Shown here one piece after another: positions 62,935-64,000 of a stretch of DNA of 64,000 nt. The stretch is taken from NCBI RefSeq assembly GCF_003367195.1, contig NZ_QRGO01000002.1, forward strand, positions 1-64,000. The letters run 5' to 3'. Origin of the DNA: Undibacter mobilis. GTDB taxonomy: Bacteria; Pseudomonadota; Alphaproteobacteria; Rhizobiales; Xanthobacteraceae. Position 1 is the first letter of the stretch; each line of letters starts with the position of its first letter. Both the position numbers and the translations under genes were made by a program. Below the pieces are notes generated by a model. The model worked only from the letters and a program-made list of their open reading frames with translations, searched no databases and was not told where the DNA came from.

Positions 62935-64000
62935 TCACCGCTCGTAGAAATCCGCCACCAGCCGGTCGAGCAGCCGGACGCCCCAGCCCGAAGCCCAGCT
63001 TTTGTTGATGTCGTTCTGGCGCGAATCCATGCCGGTGCCGGCAATGTCGAGATGCGCCCACGGCGTCTTGTCGACAAAGCGCTGCAGGAACTGCGCCGCA
63101 GTGCTTGAGCCGCCGGCGCGCGAGCCGCCGGTGTTCTTCATGTCGGCGAACTTTGAATCGATCATCTTGTCGAACGCCGCCGACAGCGGCATGCGCCACA
63201 CCGGCTCGCCCGTCGCCTCGCCGCTCGCCGTCAGGCGCTCGCTGAGTTCGTCGCTGTTGGAGAACAGGCCGGCAAATTCATGACCGAGGGCCACAATGAT
63301 GGCGCCGGTCAAGGTCGCCAGATTGACCATGAACTGCGGTTTGTATTTTTCCTTTGTGTACCAGAGCACGTCCGCGAGAACGAGGCGGCCTTCGGCGTCG
63401 GTGTTGATGATCTCGATGGTCTGGCCCGACATCGAGGTCACGATGTCGCCGGGCCGCTGCGCATTGCCGTCCGGCATGTTCTCGACGAGACCGATAACGC
63501 CAACGGCATTGACCTTGGCTTTACGCCCTGCAAGCGCCTGCATCAGGCCGACGACGCAGGCCGCGCCCGCCATGTCGCCCTTCATATCTTCCATGCCGGC
63601 CGCCGGCTTGATCGAAATGCCGCCGGTGTCGAAGCACACGCCCTTGCCGATGAAGGCAACGGGCGCCTCGCCCTTCTTGCCGCCGTTCCAGCGCATCACA
63701 ACGACGCGACTCTCGCGCGTCGAGCCCTGGCCGACGCCGAGCAGCGCGCCCATGCCGAGCTTCTTCAGCGCCGCCATATTGAGAATCTCGACTGTGCAGC
63801 CGGCTTTTTTCAATGCCAGCGTGCGGCGAGCGAACTCTTCCGGGAAGAGCACATTTGGGGGCTCGTTGACGAGATCGCGCGCCGTGAGCACGCCGCCGGC
63901 AAGGGCCTCGCGCGCGACAAAGGCCTTGCGTGCCGCCGCGACGTCGCCGGTTGCAATGACGACGTTACGCTGGCCGACCGGCTTGTCGTCGGCTTTGCGT
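62935..64000 (-). CDS. pepA: leucyl aminopeptidase, 3' part
   Basis: The C-terminal 355 residues of a M17 leucyl aminopeptidase; the frame stays open through the right edge, so the start lies outside. Metal-binding residues are in [29 protein letters not shown] and the family signature [32 protein letters not shown] marks the start of the catalytic domain. The enzyme removes N-terminal amino acids; E. coli PepA also binds DNA. The order pepA - (insert) - holC is ancestral apart from the insert. Confidence 0.95.
   Translation of the reverse strand, partial: RKADDKPVGQRNVVIATGDVAAARKAFVAREALAGGVLTARDLVNEPPNVLFPEEFARRTLALKKAGCTVEILNMAALKKLGMGALLGVGQGSTRESRVVVMRWNGGKKGEAPVAFIGKGVCFDTGGISIKPAAGMEDMKGDMAGAACVVGLMQALAGRKAKVNAVGVIGLVENMPDGNAQRPGDIVTSMSGQTIEIINTDAEGRLVLADVLWYTKEKYKPQFMVNLATLTGAIIVALGHEFAGLFSNSDELSERLTASGEATGEPVWRMPLSAAFDKMIDSKFADMKNTGGSRAGGSSTAAQFLQRFVDKTPWAHLDIAGTGMDSRQNDINKSWASGWGVRLLDRLVADFYER

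Noticed and set aside
1..64000. CRISPR arrays, prophage, insertion sequences, plasmid genes
   Set aside because: No regularly spaced direct repeats, cas, integrase, transposase, terminase, capsid or replication-initiator genes were seen.

Overview
The window is 64 kb of high-GC alphaproteobacterial chromosome. Gene families (DUF3551, HdaA, a rhizobial-type gatCAB set, an ActA-less, plasmid-less housekeeping content), the gene order around pyrB-pyrC-plsY-dprA-topA-rnr, and the palindromic intergenic repeats all suggest the Hyphomicrobiales (Rhizobiales), near Bradyrhizobium, Rhodopseudomonas or Pseudolabrys. This placement is inferred from content and memory; no search was run. I saw no prophage, CRISPR array, plasmid gene or insertion sequence.\n\nLayout. 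0-4.2 kb: tRNA-Ser(GCT) and small exported or accessory proteins (DUF3551, Sel1-like, DUF2147, a Nu-class glutathione transferase, a very small lysine-rich peptide). 4.2-9.4 kb: a minus-strand gatC - orf78 - gatA - three NTF2-like paralogues - gatB cluster for tRNA-dependent amidation. 9.5-18 kb: a secreted protein of unknown function, ruvX, a Tyr/Gly-rich exported protein, pyrB - 49-residue membrane protein - pyrC (zinc ligands missing), plsY, dprA and a lytic transglycosylase. 18-24.4 kb: topA, rnr, a Nudix hydrolase and rpmG. 24.5-31.6 kb: a DsrE-like protein, a SolA-like oxidase, a repeat-rich gap holding a promoter-driven structured RNA candidate, DUF2189, a lysine-rich small protein, an SDR, clpS, a D-2-hydroxyacid dehydrogenase and two small proteins. 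31.8-39.1 kb: an exported glutathione peroxidase, an EAL phosphodiesterase, a pirin, an exported amidohydrolase and a 970-residue autotransporter. 39.5-46.2 kb: aspS, a ThDP enzyme, rnd, pxpA and a threonine aldolase. 46.2-54.3 kb: a minus-strand CDP-alcohol phosphatidyltransferase - AI-2E transporter - hdaA - ppk - ppx run, divergent from purM-purN. 54.4-64 kb: DoxX, a molybdopterin oxidoreductase, a TerC-like protein, ndk, DinB-like, an ABC-F ATPase, a lipoprotein, holC, an exported protein and the 3' part of pepA.\n\nHow the parts connect. GatCAB and a probably non-discriminating AspRS can together make Asn-tRNA(Asn), and GatCAB can make Gln-tRNA(Gln). PyrB/PyrC' and PurM/PurN serve de novo pyrimidine and purine synthesis, with Ndk balancing triphosphates. 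HdaA controls DnaA, and HolC, DprA, TopA and RuvX serve DNA metabolism. PPK and PPX set polyphosphate levels. ClpS, RNase R, RNase D and L33 belong to protein and RNA turnover or the ribosome.\n\nThe least explained items are the structured RNA candidate at 26513-26935, the catalytically degenerate PyrC with a tiny membrane protein threaded between it and PyrB, the NTF2 triplet inside the gat cluster, and the recurring lysine-rich small proteins and basic tails. Bases 1-108 show nothing I can call.
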